From Nocardia thailandica NBRC 100428 (lineage in GTDB: Bacteria; Actinomycetota; Actinomycetes; Mycobacteriales; Mycobacteriaceae): DNA of 46,604 nucleotides. Positions 19,358-26,664 of this stretch are shown piece after piece. The notes beneath the pieces are model-generated. The model did no database searches, was not told where the DNA came from, and saw only the letters and a list, made by a program, of their open reading frames with translations. Positions within the stretch are counted from its first letter, which is position 1. Each line of letters begins with the position of its first letter. The translations under genes and the position numbers were made by a program. The DNA lies in the NCBI RefSeq assembly GCF_000308795.1, contig NZ_BAGK01000095.1, forward strand, positions 1 to 46,604, given 5' to 3'.

Positions 19358-19939
19358 ATGGGATCGAACGGAACCCGCGGCCGCGACACCCGCTCGGCGG
19401 CCACCCGCGAGCGCCTGCTCGCCGCGGCCGAGGACCTGCTGCTCACGCAGCCGTCGGCGGAGGTGTCGGTGCGGGCGGTGTGCACCGCGGCCGAGGCGAA
19501 TCCGGCGGCGGTGCACTACCACTTCGGCAGCAAGGAGGCCCTGGTCGCGGCCCTGCTCGAGGATCGTCTCGCGCCGCTGTGGGCCGAGCGGCTCGGCGCC
19601 GCCGCCCATCGCGACGCCGAGCCCGCCGAGGTGGTCGACGCGGTCATCGAACCGCTGACCGAGCTGGCGGCCGACCCGCGCGGGCGGCTCTACCTGCGGC
19701 TGCTCGCGGAGCTGGTGCTCGGCGGCGACGAGGTCGTCTGGCGTGGTGACTGGTTCCGGCTCGAGCCGTGGCTGCGGTTCCTGCCCGAGCTGGAACCGGC
19801 CGAGGCGGGGCGGCGCTGGATGCTCGCCTTCGAGATCCTGCTCCTGCGGTTCGGGGCGGGCCGCGCGCCGTCGGCGGCCACCGTGGCGACCCTGCGCGAC
19901 TTCGTTCTGGCCGGACTCACTGGAGAGAGTGCACGATGA
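19358..19939 (+). CDS. TetR-family regulator of the PLP enzyme/OYE/SDR cluster
   Basis: A 193-aa TetR protein. The HTH is VSVRAVCTAAEANPAAVHYHFGSKEALVAALLEDR (about residues 32-66), one of the clearest in the window. ATG 19358 is preferred to an in-frame GTG at 19319, which lies inside the operator; no strong SD is visible. The stop overlaps the next gene (ATGA), so the regulator and the two enzymes downstream form one unit. The related motif near 17973 suggests control of the PLP enzyme too. Confidence 0.9.
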   Translation: MGSNGTRGRDTRSAATRERLLAAAEDLLLTQPSAEVSVRAVCTAAEANPAAVHYHFGSKEALVAALLEDRLAPLWAERLGAAAHRDAEPAEVVDAVIEPLTELAADPRGRLYLRLLAELVLGGDEVVWRGDWFRLEPWLRFLPELEPAEAGRRWMLAFEILLLRFGAGRAPSAATVATLRDFVLAGLTGESAR

Positions 19940-21114
19940 CCGATATCTTCTCGCCCGCCCGCCTGGGCCCGATCACCCTGCGCAACAGGCTGATCAAGGC
20001 CGCGACCTTCGAGGGCCGCACCCCCGACGCGCTGGTCACCGACGAGCTGATCGAGTTCCACCGCGCCATGGCCGCGGGCGGCGTCGGCATGTCGACGGTC
20101 GCCTACTGCGCGGTCGCGCCCGGCGGCCGCACCGACCGGCACCAGATCTGGATGCGCCCGGAGGCCGTGCCGGGCCTGCGCAGGCTCACCGACGCCGTGC
20201 ACGCCGAGGGCGCCGCGGTCTCGGCCCAGATCGGCCACGCGGGCCCGGTCGCCAACGCGGCCTCCAACCGCGAGCCCGCGCTCTCGCCGAGCCGGCTGTT
20301 CTCGCCGCTCGGCATGCGGATGACACGCAAGCCGGACGCCGCCGACATCGCCGGGCTGGTCGCCGCGCACGCGCGCGCCGCCCGGCACGCCGAGGAGGCC
20401 GGATTCGACGCCGTGGAAATCCATTTCGGGCACAACTACCTGGTCAGCGCCTTCCTGAGCCCGCTGCTCAACCGCCGCCGCGACGGCTACGGCGGCTCGC
20501 TCGCCAACCGGGCGCGCCTGGCCAGGGAGATCGCCGAGGCGGTGGCCGAGGCGGTGGGCGGCAGGCTGGCCGTCCTGGCCAAGCTCAACATGGACGACGG
20601 CGTCGCCGGGGGCCTGCGCCCGGCGGAATCGGTGCAGGTCGCCCGGTGGCTCGAGGCCGACGGCACCCTCGACGCCCTCGAACTCACCGCGGGCAGTTCC
20701 CTGCTCAACCCGATGCTCTACTTCCACGGCGACGCGCCGCGCCGGTCGTTCGCGCGGATGTTCCCGCAGCCGATGCGCGCGGGCATGCGTGTCGCCGGGC
20801 CGGTGTTCCTGCGCGAATATCCGTACCGTCCCGGCTATCTGCTCGAGCGGGCCCGGCAGTTCCGCGCCGCGCTGCGCATGCCGCTGGTGCTGCTCGGCGG
20901 CATCACCGACCACGCGGGCCTGGCGCTGGCCCGGTCCGAGGGCTTCGAATTCGCCGCGATGGGACGGGCGCTGCTGTGCGAACCGGATCTGCCGAACCGG
21001 ATCCGGGCCGAGGTCGGCACCACCTCGGTGTGCACCCACTGCAACGAGTGCATGCCGACCATCTACACCGGCACGCGCTGCGTGCTGCCGATCGCGGGCG
21101 GGGTGCGCCCGTGA
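19936..21114 (+). CDS. NADH:flavin oxidoreductase, old yellow enzyme family
   Basis: A 392-aa TIM-barrel FMN enzyme. The OYE pattern is complete: RNRLIKAATFEG at the N-terminus, EIHFGHNYLVSAFLSPLLNRR.DGYGGS with the substrate-binding His and Asn, and a phosphate-binding segment near FAAMGRALLCEPD. The C-terminus has a cysteine group, CTHCNEC and a further Cys nine residues on (TGTRC), resembling the 4Fe-4S ligands of 2,4-dienoyl-CoA reductase but with shorter spacing. The likely chemistry is reduction of an alpha,beta-unsaturated carbonyl. It is coupled to TetR upstream and SDR downstream by 4-bp overlaps. Confidence 0.88.
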   Translation: MTDIFSPARLGPITLRNRLIKAATFEGRTPDALVTDELIEFHRAMAAGGVGMSTVAYCAVAPGGRTDRHQIWMRPEAVPGLRRLTDAVHAEGAAVSAQIGHAGPVANAASNREPALSPSRLFSPLGMRMTRKPDAADIAGLVAAHARAARHAEEAGFDAVEIHFGHNYLVSAFLSPLLNRRRDGYGGSLANRARLAREIAEAVAEAVGGRLAVLAKLNMDDGVAGGLRPAESVQVARWLEADGTLDALELTAGSSLLNPMLYFHGDAPRRSFARMFPQPMRAGMRVAGPVFLREYPYRPGYLLERARQFRAALRMPLVLLGGITDHAGLALARSEGFEFAAMGRALLCEPDLPNRIRAEVGTTSVCTHCNECMPTIYTGTRCVLPIAGGVRP

Positions 21115-22100
21115 GGATCGCGGTCACCGGCGGCACCGGGTACCTCGGCGCGCCCACCGTCGCCCGGCTGCTCGCCGACGGGCACGAGATCGCCCTGCTC
21201 GTCCACCCGGCCGAGTCCCTGCAGCGGTGGTGGCCCGACTTCGCGGCGCACCGCGAGCGGATCACCGTGGTGCGCGGCGACGTGTGCGACAGCGCCACGA
21301 TCACCGCGCTGCTCGACGGCTGCTCGGCGGTGCTGCACGCGGCGGGCATCGTCGCCACCGACGACAAGCGCGAAGCGCTCATGTGGCAGGTCAACGTCGA
21401 CGCCACCGCCGAGATCCTCGCCAGGGCGGCGCTGGCCGGGCTCGACCCCATCGTGCACGTGGCCAGCTACAGCGCGCTGTTCCCGTGCCCCGACCCGGTC
21501 ATGACCCCCGACAGCCCGACCGCGCCCGGGCGTAGCGCCTACGGGCGCACCAAGTCCGCGGCCGACCGGATGGCGCGCGCCCTCCAGCGGGCCGGGGCGC
21601 CGGTGGTGATCACCTACCCCTCCAGCGTGATCGGTCCCGGCCTGGCGGGCACGCGCGGCATCACCGAGCGCGGCTGGAACACCATGCTGCGCACCGGGTT
21701 CGCCCCGCGCCTGGACGGCGGCATGGCCATGATCGACGTCCGCGACGTGGCCGAGGTGCACGCCGCGGTCATGCGTCCCGGCCGGGGGCCGCGCCGCTAT
21801 CTCTGCGGCGGCCACCAGGTCGGCTTCGACCGCGCGATCGACCTGCTCGCCGACGCGTCCGGCACGCGCATCCGCCGGATCCCGGTGCGCCCCTCGGTCT
21901 TCCGGGGGATGGGCCGCGCCGCCGACGCGGCGGGCCGCTGGTTCGACATCGACGCCGCCTTCGGCTACGAGGCGGCCTGGCTGCTCACCGCCGCGACCCC
22001 GACCGACGACTCGGCCACCCTCGCCGACTTCGGCCTGACCTGGCGGCCGACGGCGGATTCGGTGCGCGCGATGTTCGCCGCGCCCGCCGGTCAGGGCTGA
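21111..22100 (+). CDS. NAD-dependent epimerase/dehydratase (extended SDR)
   Basis: A 329-aa extended SDR protein. The Rossmann start is IAVTGGTGYLGAPTVARLL (GxxGxxG); the catalytic triad is Ser in HVASYSA plus YGRTK (Tyr and Lys). It resembles 3-beta-hydroxysteroid-type or NAD(P)H-binding epimerases rather than sugar epimerases. With the OYE before it, reduction of an enone and then oxidation or reduction of a hydroxyl is plausible. GTG 21111 overlaps the OYE stop. Its 3' end overlaps the next gene on the opposite strand by 10 bp. Confidence 0.87.
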   Translation: MRIAVTGGTGYLGAPTVARLLADGHEIALLVHPAESLQRWWPDFAAHRERITVVRGDVCDSATITALLDGCSAVLHAAGIVATDDKREALMWQVNVDATAEILARAALAGLDPIVHVASYSALFPCPDPVMTPDSPTAPGRSAYGRTKSAADRMARALQRAGAPVVITYPSSVIGPGLAGTRGITERGWNTMLRTGFAPRLDGGMAMIDVRDVAEVHAAVMRPGRGPRRYLCGGHQVGFDRAIDLLADASGTRIRRIPVRPSVFRGMGRAADAAGRWFDIDAAFGYEAAWLLTAATPTDDSATLADFGLTWRPTADSVRAMFAAPAGQG

Positions 22101-22633
22101 GCCAGCAGCGCGCCGACCAGGCGCCGGATGCCCGGACGCGGGTCCGCGGTGCCGCCCGGGAGCAGGTGGACGACGAGCCCGTCGAGGTAGTCGACGAGGA
22201 CGGGGGCGTCCTCGGCGGCGAGTCCCGCGGCGGTGGCCAGGTCGGTGGCGGCCGCGCGCAGGCGGTGGTGCCCGCGCAGGACCGCCTCGGCGACCGAGGG
22301 GGTCGCGCCGCCCTCGCTCAGCAGGGCGAGGCGGGCGCGGGTGCGGGCGCGGTCGGGCCCGACGGCGCGGGTGACGAACCAGGCCAGGGCGTCGACGAGG
22401 GCGGCGGGGTCGGTCGGTGCCCCGTCGCGGGCGGCCCAGTCGAGGCGGTCGCGTTCCTCGAGGCGCTCGGCGATGCCGAGCAGCAGGGCCTCGCGCGTCC
22501 GGAAGTAGTTCGACGACGAGCCCGCCGGGACGCCCGCGGCCTCGTCGACCGCACGGTGGGTCAGCGCGCGCGACCCGCGGGCGCCCAGCAGATCGATCGC
22601 CGCGTCCAGCACGGTCTCGCGTCGGGTACTCAC
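22091..22633 (-). CDS. TetR-family regulator controlling the FAD monooxygenase
   Basis: A 180-aa TetR protein. The HTH region is ALTHRAVDEAAGVPAGSSSNYFRTREALLLGIAERL (about residues 23-58), the SNYFRTREALL form being common in this subgroup. It starts with GTG 22633, right next to three operator copies and divergent from the monooxygenase 100 bp away. Autorepression and repression of the monooxygenase are expected. Its 3' end overlaps the SDR gene by 10 bp in a convergent arrangement. Confidence 0.9.
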   Translation of the reverse strand: MSTRRETVLDAAIDLLGARGSRALTHRAVDEAAGVPAGSSSNYFRTREALLLGIAERLEERDRLDWAARDGAPTDPAALVDALAWFVTRAVGPDRARTRARLALLSEGGATPSVAEAVLRGHHRLRAAATDLATAAGLAAEDAPVLVDYLDGLVVHLLPGGTADPRPGIRRLVGALLAQP

Positions 22634-22641
22634 GCCGCGAT

Positions 22642-22698
22642 ACTACAGCCGTAGTGACCTTCACTACAGCCGTAGTGTCTCGGCACTACGGCTGTAGT
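22642..22698. promoter_or_regulatory. Triple operator ACTAC-N4-GTAGT
   Basis: Three copies of ACTACAGCCGTAGT occur at 22642-22655, 22663-22676 and, in reverse orientation, 22685-22698. Each has palindromic arms ACTAC/GTAGT with 4 nt between. They start 21 and 22 bp apart, about two helical turns, so bound TetR dimers would face the same side of the DNA. The array fills the gap between the TetR gene and the monooxygenase gene. Confidence 0.85.
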
Positions 22699-22733
22699 AG
22701 CGTCACGGCGACGGCGAGCGGAGGAGCGGACGG

Positions 22734-23828
22734 ATGGCGACAGCGGTGGTGGTCGGCGGCGGCATCGGCGGCCTGGCGGCGGCGGTGGCACTGGGCAGGC
22801 GCGGCTGGGAGGTCCGCGTCCTCGAGCGGGCGCCCGCGCTCGGCGAGGTGGGCGCGGGGATCTCGCTGTGGTCCAACGCGGTACACGCCCTGGACGAACT
22901 CGGGATCGGCGACGCCGTGCGCGCCCGATCGCTGCGCGAGCTCTCGGCCGGGGTGCGCGCGCCGCGCGGCGGGTGGCTCACGCGTGCCGACGTCGCCGCG
23001 GTGCGCGAGCGGTTCGGGCTGCCGGTGATCCTGCACCGGGCCGACCTGCTCGACATCCTGCGCGGCGCGGTGCCCGACGGCGCGGTGCGGACCGGGGTGA
23101 CCGTGCGCGCGGTGCGGCCGGACGGCACCGTGGAGCACGACGGGGGCACGGAGACGGCCGATCTCGTGGTGGGCGCCGACGGCATCCGCAGCCGCGTCCG
23201 CGAGGCGGTGTGCGGCCGGGTCGAGCCCCGCTACGCCGGGTACACGGCGTGGCGTGCGGTGGTCGACCCGCCCGTGCCGATCCGCGAATTCGGCGAGACG
23301 TGGGGGAGGGGCGCGCGGTTCGGCACGGCCCCGCTGGCCGACGGGCGCGTCTACTGCTTCGCGGTCTACGACGCCGCCGAGGGCAGCCGGGCCACGCCCG
23401 CCGAGGTGGCCGCGCGCTTCGCGGACTGGTACGAGCCGATTCCCGCGCTGCTGGCCGAGGCCGGGCGGACGACCTTCCTGCACAACGACATCTACGACCT
23501 GCCCCGCCTGCCGCGCTATGTCGCGGGACGCGTCGCCCTGCTCGGCGACGCCGCCCACGCCATGACGCCCGACCTCGGCCAGGGCGCCTGCCAGGCCCTC
23601 GAGGACGCGGTCGTCCTGGCACGACGGGCGGGGGAACCCGGCGGCCTCGCCGCCTACGACCGCGAGCGCAGGCCCCGCACCCAGCGGATCGCCGCGCGCT
23701 CCGCGCGCGTCGGCGCGGTCGCACAGTGGTCCAACCCCGCCCTGGTCGGCCTGCGGACCGCCCTGGCGCGCCTCACCCCGGCGTCGGCCCAGCTTCGCGC
23801 CCTGGCCCCGATCCTCGACTGGCGGTGA
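22734..23828 (+). CDS. FAD-dependent aromatic-ring-type monooxygenase
   Basis: A 364-aa class A flavoprotein monooxygenase. The FAD-binding GGGIGGL is at residues 8-14, the DG motif is GADGIRSRVR, and the second FAD motif is LLGDAAHAMTPDLGQGACQALEDA. The family uses NAD(P)H and O2 to hydroxylate aromatic or other compounds. It resembles salicylate-hydroxylase-type and antibiotic-modifying enzymes. GGAGGAG at 22720-22726 precedes ATG 22734. Its 3' end overlaps the WYL gene by 56 bp, convergent. Confidence 0.9.
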   Translation: MATAVVVGGGIGGLAAAVALGRRGWEVRVLERAPALGEVGAGISLWSNAVHALDELGIGDAVRARSLRELSAGVRAPRGGWLTRADVAAVRERFGLPVILHRADLLDILRGAVPDGAVRTGVTVRAVRPDGTVEHDGGTETADLVVGADGIRSRVREAVCGRVEPRYAGYTAWRAVVDPPVPIREFGETWGRGARFGTAPLADGRVYCFAVYDAAEGSRATPAEVAARFADWYEPIPALLAEAGRTTFLHNDIYDLPRLPRYVAGRVALLGDAAHAMTPDLGQGACQALEDAVVLARRAGEPGGLAAYDRERRPRTQRIAARSARVGAVAQWSNPALVGLRTALARLTPASAQLRALAPILDWR

Positions 23829-24801
23829 CGGGCCCGCGCCCGTACAGCGCCGCCATGGCGGCGGCGGTGTCCGCCATCCGCGTCCGCAGTTCCGGCGGCC
23901 CGAGCACCTCGAGATGTTCGCCGAGCGGCAGCAGCGCGTGCGCGAGGATCTCCCAGGATTCGCCCGCCACCGTCACCTCCACCCGGCCCTCGGCGTCGGG
24001 CTCGCCGGCGCCGGCCAGGGCGTCGGCCACCGCCACCGGATCGTTCATGAGCCGCAGCAGGCCCAGGCGCGCGGCGGTGATCCGGCAGCGGGCCTCCACC
24101 CGCAGGATCGAGCGGGCGAACACCTCCGCCGAGCGTTCCCAGTGCGCCGCGAGGTCGAAACCCGCCGGGCGGGTGAAGGTCTCCCCGGTGGCGGTCGCGG
24201 TGCGGATCCGGCCGACCCGGTAGGAGCGGACGTCCTCGCCCGCGCGGGCGACGAGGTACCAGGTCCCCGCCTTGGCGACCAGGCCGATCGGGTCGAGCAC
24301 CCGCTCCACGACCCGGTCGCCGCGCTGGTATCCCACCGCGACGCGGCGGTCGTGCCACAGCGCGTCGGCGAGGACGGCCAGTGCGGGCGTCTCCTCGGTG
24401 CGGTGGAACCAGCCCGGCATGTCGGTGTGCACCCGCTCGGCGATGCGGCTGGCGCGGCCGCGCAGTTCCGGCGGCAGCGCGGCCAGCAGCTTGAGCTGGG
24501 CCGTGGCCAGCACGGTGCCGAGCCCCAGATCGGCCGCCGCGCCGGGTGATCCGGCCAGCAGCACCGCGTCGGCCTCCTCGGAGGTCAGGCCGGTCAGGCG
24601 CGTGCGATAGCCGTCGACGAGCCGCACCCCGCCCGCGCGGCCGGGCTCGCTGTAGACCGGGACGCCCGCCGCCGACAGCGCTTCCACGTCGCGGTACACC
24701 GTCCGCACCGACACCTCCAGCTCCCGTGCCAGCTCCGGCGCCGTCACCCGGCCCCTGGTCTGGAGCAGGAGCAGCAGGTGTACCAGCCTGCTCGCTCGCA
24801 T
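23773..24801 (-). CDS. YafY/WYL-domain transcriptional regulator
   Basis: A 342-aa regulator. An HTH_11-type DNA-binding domain is at the N-terminus (RLVHLLLLLQTRGRVTAPELARELEVSVRTVYRDVEALSAAGVPVY). A WYL sensory domain follows (about residues 135-215), including GTWYLVARAGEDVRSYRVGRI, and a WCX C-terminal extension. Such regulators sense nucleotides or other small ligands. ATG 24801 is divergent from the PPOX gene 64 bp away, a common pairing for this family. The last 56 bp overlap the monooxygenase gene. Confidence 0.92.
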   Translation of the reverse strand: MRASRLVHLLLLLQTRGRVTAPELARELEVSVRTVYRDVEALSAAGVPVYSEPGRAGGVRLVDGYRTRLTGLTSEEADAVLLAGSPGAAADLGLGTVLATAQLKLLAALPPELRGRASRIAERVHTDMPGWFHRTEETPALAVLADALWHDRRVAVGYQRGDRVVERVLDPIGLVAKAGTWYLVARAGEDVRSYRVGRIRTATATGETFTRPAGFDLAAHWERSAEVFARSILRVEARCRITAARLGLLRLMNDPVAVADALAGAGEPDAEGRVEVTVAGESWEILAHALLPLGEHLEVLGPPELRTRMADTAAAMAALYGRGPVTASRGSGPGREAGPTPG

Positions 24802-24865
24802 GCCGGGAAGACTAGCCGGGAAAACCTGACAGGCGATGACAAGGTTCGGCCGTACCGTCGCGGGT

Positions 24866-25357
24866 ATGACCACCTGGAGCGAGTTCGCCGCCGAAGCACC
24901 CACCATCAGCGCGCTGTTCCTGCGCAGGCACGCCGCCACCGGCAACCTGTGCCTGCTCGGCACCGTCCGGGCCGACGGGTCGCCGCGGATCAGCCCGATC
25001 GAGCCGGTGATCTTCGAGGACATGCTGGTCCTGGCCGGCATGCCCGACACCCGCAAGTTCCACGACCTCGCCCGCGACCCGAGGTTCTGCCTGCACACCG
25101 CCACGGTGGACACGCAGGTCACCGACGGCGACGCGAAGCTGTTCGGCGCGGTCACCGACCTGCGTGACGAGCGGGTCCACGCGCGTTTCGCGCAGAAGCT
25201 GTTCGACGACAGCGGGATGGACCTGCGCGGGGAGACATTCGCCCACTTCTACGTCGCCGACCTCACCGGCGCCTCCACGGTCGAGGTCGTCGGCGACCAC
25301 CTCGACATCACCGTGTGGAAGCCCGGGCGGGGGGAGACGGTGGTGCGCAAGCACTGA
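24866..25357 (+). CDS. Pyridoxamine 5'-phosphate oxidase-family (split-barrel flavin) protein
   Basis: A 163-aa PPOX/FMN-binding split-barrel protein. Visible features are LCLLGTVRADGSPRISPIEPVI, DTRKFHDLARDPRFCLHTA and the C-terminal VWKPGRGE. Proteins of this kind bind F420 or FMN and reduce or detoxify small molecules. ATG 24866 is chosen over an in-frame upstream codon (24836) because the N-terminus fits the family; TACCGT about 8 bases before suggests a leaderless transcript. It is likely controlled by the divergent WYL regulator. Confidence 0.87.
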   Translation: MTTWSEFAAEAPTISALFLRRHAATGNLCLLGTVRADGSPRISPIEPVIFEDMLVLAGMPDTRKFHDLARDPRFCLHTATVDTQVTDGDAKLFGAVTDLRDERVHARFAQKLFDDSGMDLRGETFAHFYVADLTGASTVEVVGDHLDITVWKPGRGETVVRKH

Positions 25358-25364
25358 GAGACTT

Positions 25365-25400
25365 CTCCGCCCGCGGCCGGAGGACCGGCCGCGGGCGGAG
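25365..25400. terminator. Perfect 16-bp hairpin terminator
   Basis: The arms CTCCGCCCGCGGCCGG (25365-25380) and 25385-25400 are exact complements with a 4-nt loop. It lies between the convergent PPOX and SHOCT genes. Confidence 0.8.
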
Positions 25401-25417
25401 CGGGTGGATGGGCGCGC

Positions 25418-25801
25418 TCAGCTCAGCGCGCGCGCCTTGAGCGCCGCGTACTCCTGCTCGGTGATGCTGCCGTCGGCCAGCAGCTTCTTGGCGTCGGCGA
25501 TCTCCTGCGCGGGCGAGCGGCCCGCGGTCTCGCGGATGTACTCGTCGGCCTGCTGCTTGTCCTTGACCGCGCGGGCCCTGGCCCGTTCGGCCATGCCGCC
25601 ACCCCGGGCGATCAGGTACACCAGTGCGGTCAGGAACGGGAAGATGATCAGGAAGACCACCCACACCGCCTTCACCCAGCCCTTGGTCTTGTGGTCCTGC
25701 CAGAACAGGTCGACAAGAATGGTGTAGAGGATCATCAGGTAGGCGACGAAGGCGAAGATGAGCAGTGTCGTCCACACGACGTCCCAGAACGAATCCCACA
25801 T
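25418..25801 (-). CDS. PLDc_N plus SHOCT-domain small membrane protein
   Basis: A 127-aa protein. Two hydrophobic segments (about residues 8-32 and 44-66) form a phospholipase-D N-terminal-like (PLDc_N) membrane domain. The C-terminal 30 residues are a SHOCT domain: PAQEIADAKKLLADGSITEQEYAALKA. SHOCT pieces are thought to mediate oligomerisation; the function is not known. A GAGGAG sequence lies about 9 nt before ATG 25801. The 280 bp upstream (25802-26081) hold no convincing gene. Confidence 0.85.
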   Translation of the reverse strand: MWDSFWDVVWTTLLIFAFVAYLMILYTILVDLFWQDHKTKGWVKAVWVVFLIIFPFLTALVYLIARGGGMAERARARAVKDKQQADEYIRETAGRSPAQEIADAKKLLADGSITEQEYAALKARALS

Positions 25802-26081
25802 GACCTTGTGCTCCTCACTCGAGGCGGATGTGCCGGGAAACTCACGATAAGCACGCCTATGGGTGGTGGATCGACGACACGACGGGGCGCGCGCGAGTTA
25901 TCCGCGCCGCACCTGACCCTGGCGAGTGTGTACCGACGCGAGCCCGCGCGGTATCCGCCGCCGCGCTCACGCTCATTGGTCGCGGCGTGCTCCGCGTCCC
26001 GGTCGAAGCGGCGGAGCGGTTCGGCGAGGCGAGCCGCCGACGCCGGGCGAACGAGCGGCCCCGACCCCGGCGCGGGAGGAA
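25802..26081. other. Intergenic stretch without a gene
   Basis: The first 30 bases hold the ribosome site of the SHOCT gene on the minus strand. The rest has no coding pattern I trust; the short open frames here lack ribosome sites and show no family features. There is no clear terminator for the MarR gene. Confidence 0.4.
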
Positions 26082-26576
26082 TCAGTCGGGGGCGGGTGTG
26101 CCGGGCAGTTCGGCGTGGAAGTCGCGCAGCGCCGCGATGACCGCCAGCAGGACCCGGTGCGCGGCGGCCAGATCGGTGTCCGGCAGGTCGGCCATGGCCG
26201 CGCGGGTGCGGCTGCCGAGCGGGCCGAAGAAGCCGCCCGCGGCCCGGCTGCCGTGGTCGGTGTAGCGCAGGTGCGCGCGGCGGCGGTCGGTGGCGTCGGG
26301 GACGCGCGCCAGATATCCGGCCTCGATCATCCGCTCGACGAGGTAGGTGACCGCCGGGGCGGAGATGCCCATCAGCCTGCTCAGCCCGCCCGCGGTGAGC
26401 GGCGCGCCCTCGGCCTCGGCGGTGGCGATGTGGACCAGCGCGCGGAAGTCGTTGGGGCGCAGATCGTGCGACCGGGCGAACGCGTGCCCGATCTGCTCCG
26501 AGACCGCCGACAGCGCGCGCAGGTCGCGGGCGATACCCGTCTCGAGTGCCGCCCGGTCCGCCGTGCCCTCGTCCAC
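26082..26576 (-). CDS. MarR-family regulator of the MMPL transporter
   Basis: A 164-aa MarR protein. The winged helix is seen in APLTAGGLSRLMGISAPAVTYLVERMIEAGYLARVPDATDRRRAHLRYTDHG, with the usual DxRR wing. GTG 26576 has a strong AGGAGGG in front. It is divergent from the MMPL transporter across 88 bp; MarR regulators next to exporters usually repress them and respond to the exported compound. Confidence 0.92.
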   Translation of the reverse strand: MDEGTADRAALETGIARDLRALSAVSEQIGHAFARSHDLRPNDFRALVHIATAEAEGAPLTAGGLSRLMGISAPAVTYLVERMIEAGYLARVPDATDRRRAHLRYTDHGSRAAGGFFGPLGSRTRAAMADLPDTDLAAAHRVLLAVIAALRDFHAELPGTPAPD

Positions 26577-26628
26577 CCGTGCCCTCCTGTCCGTCCGGGT
26601 CAGAGCCTAGCCCCAGGGCGAACCGGGG

Positions 26629-26657
26629 TTGCCTATTAGTTAAGTTTCTGAAATAGT
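26629..26657. promoter_or_regulatory. MMPL promoter with candidate MarR operator
   Basis: TTGCCT (26629-26634) and AATAGT (26652-26657), 17 bp apart, form a likely promoter. The start point would fall near 26664, directly at the GTG of the transporter, so the mRNA is probably leaderless. Within it are the inverted pair CTATT (26633-26637) and AATAG (26652-26656) and the AT-rich TTAGTTAA, typical of MarR sites. Confidence 0.55.
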
Positions 26658-26664
26658 TCGGGGC

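Noticed and set aside
25828..26265. Open frame on the plus strand across the gap before the MarR gene.
   Set aside because: No ribosome site, Arg-rich composition, and it runs into the antisense of the real MarR gene.
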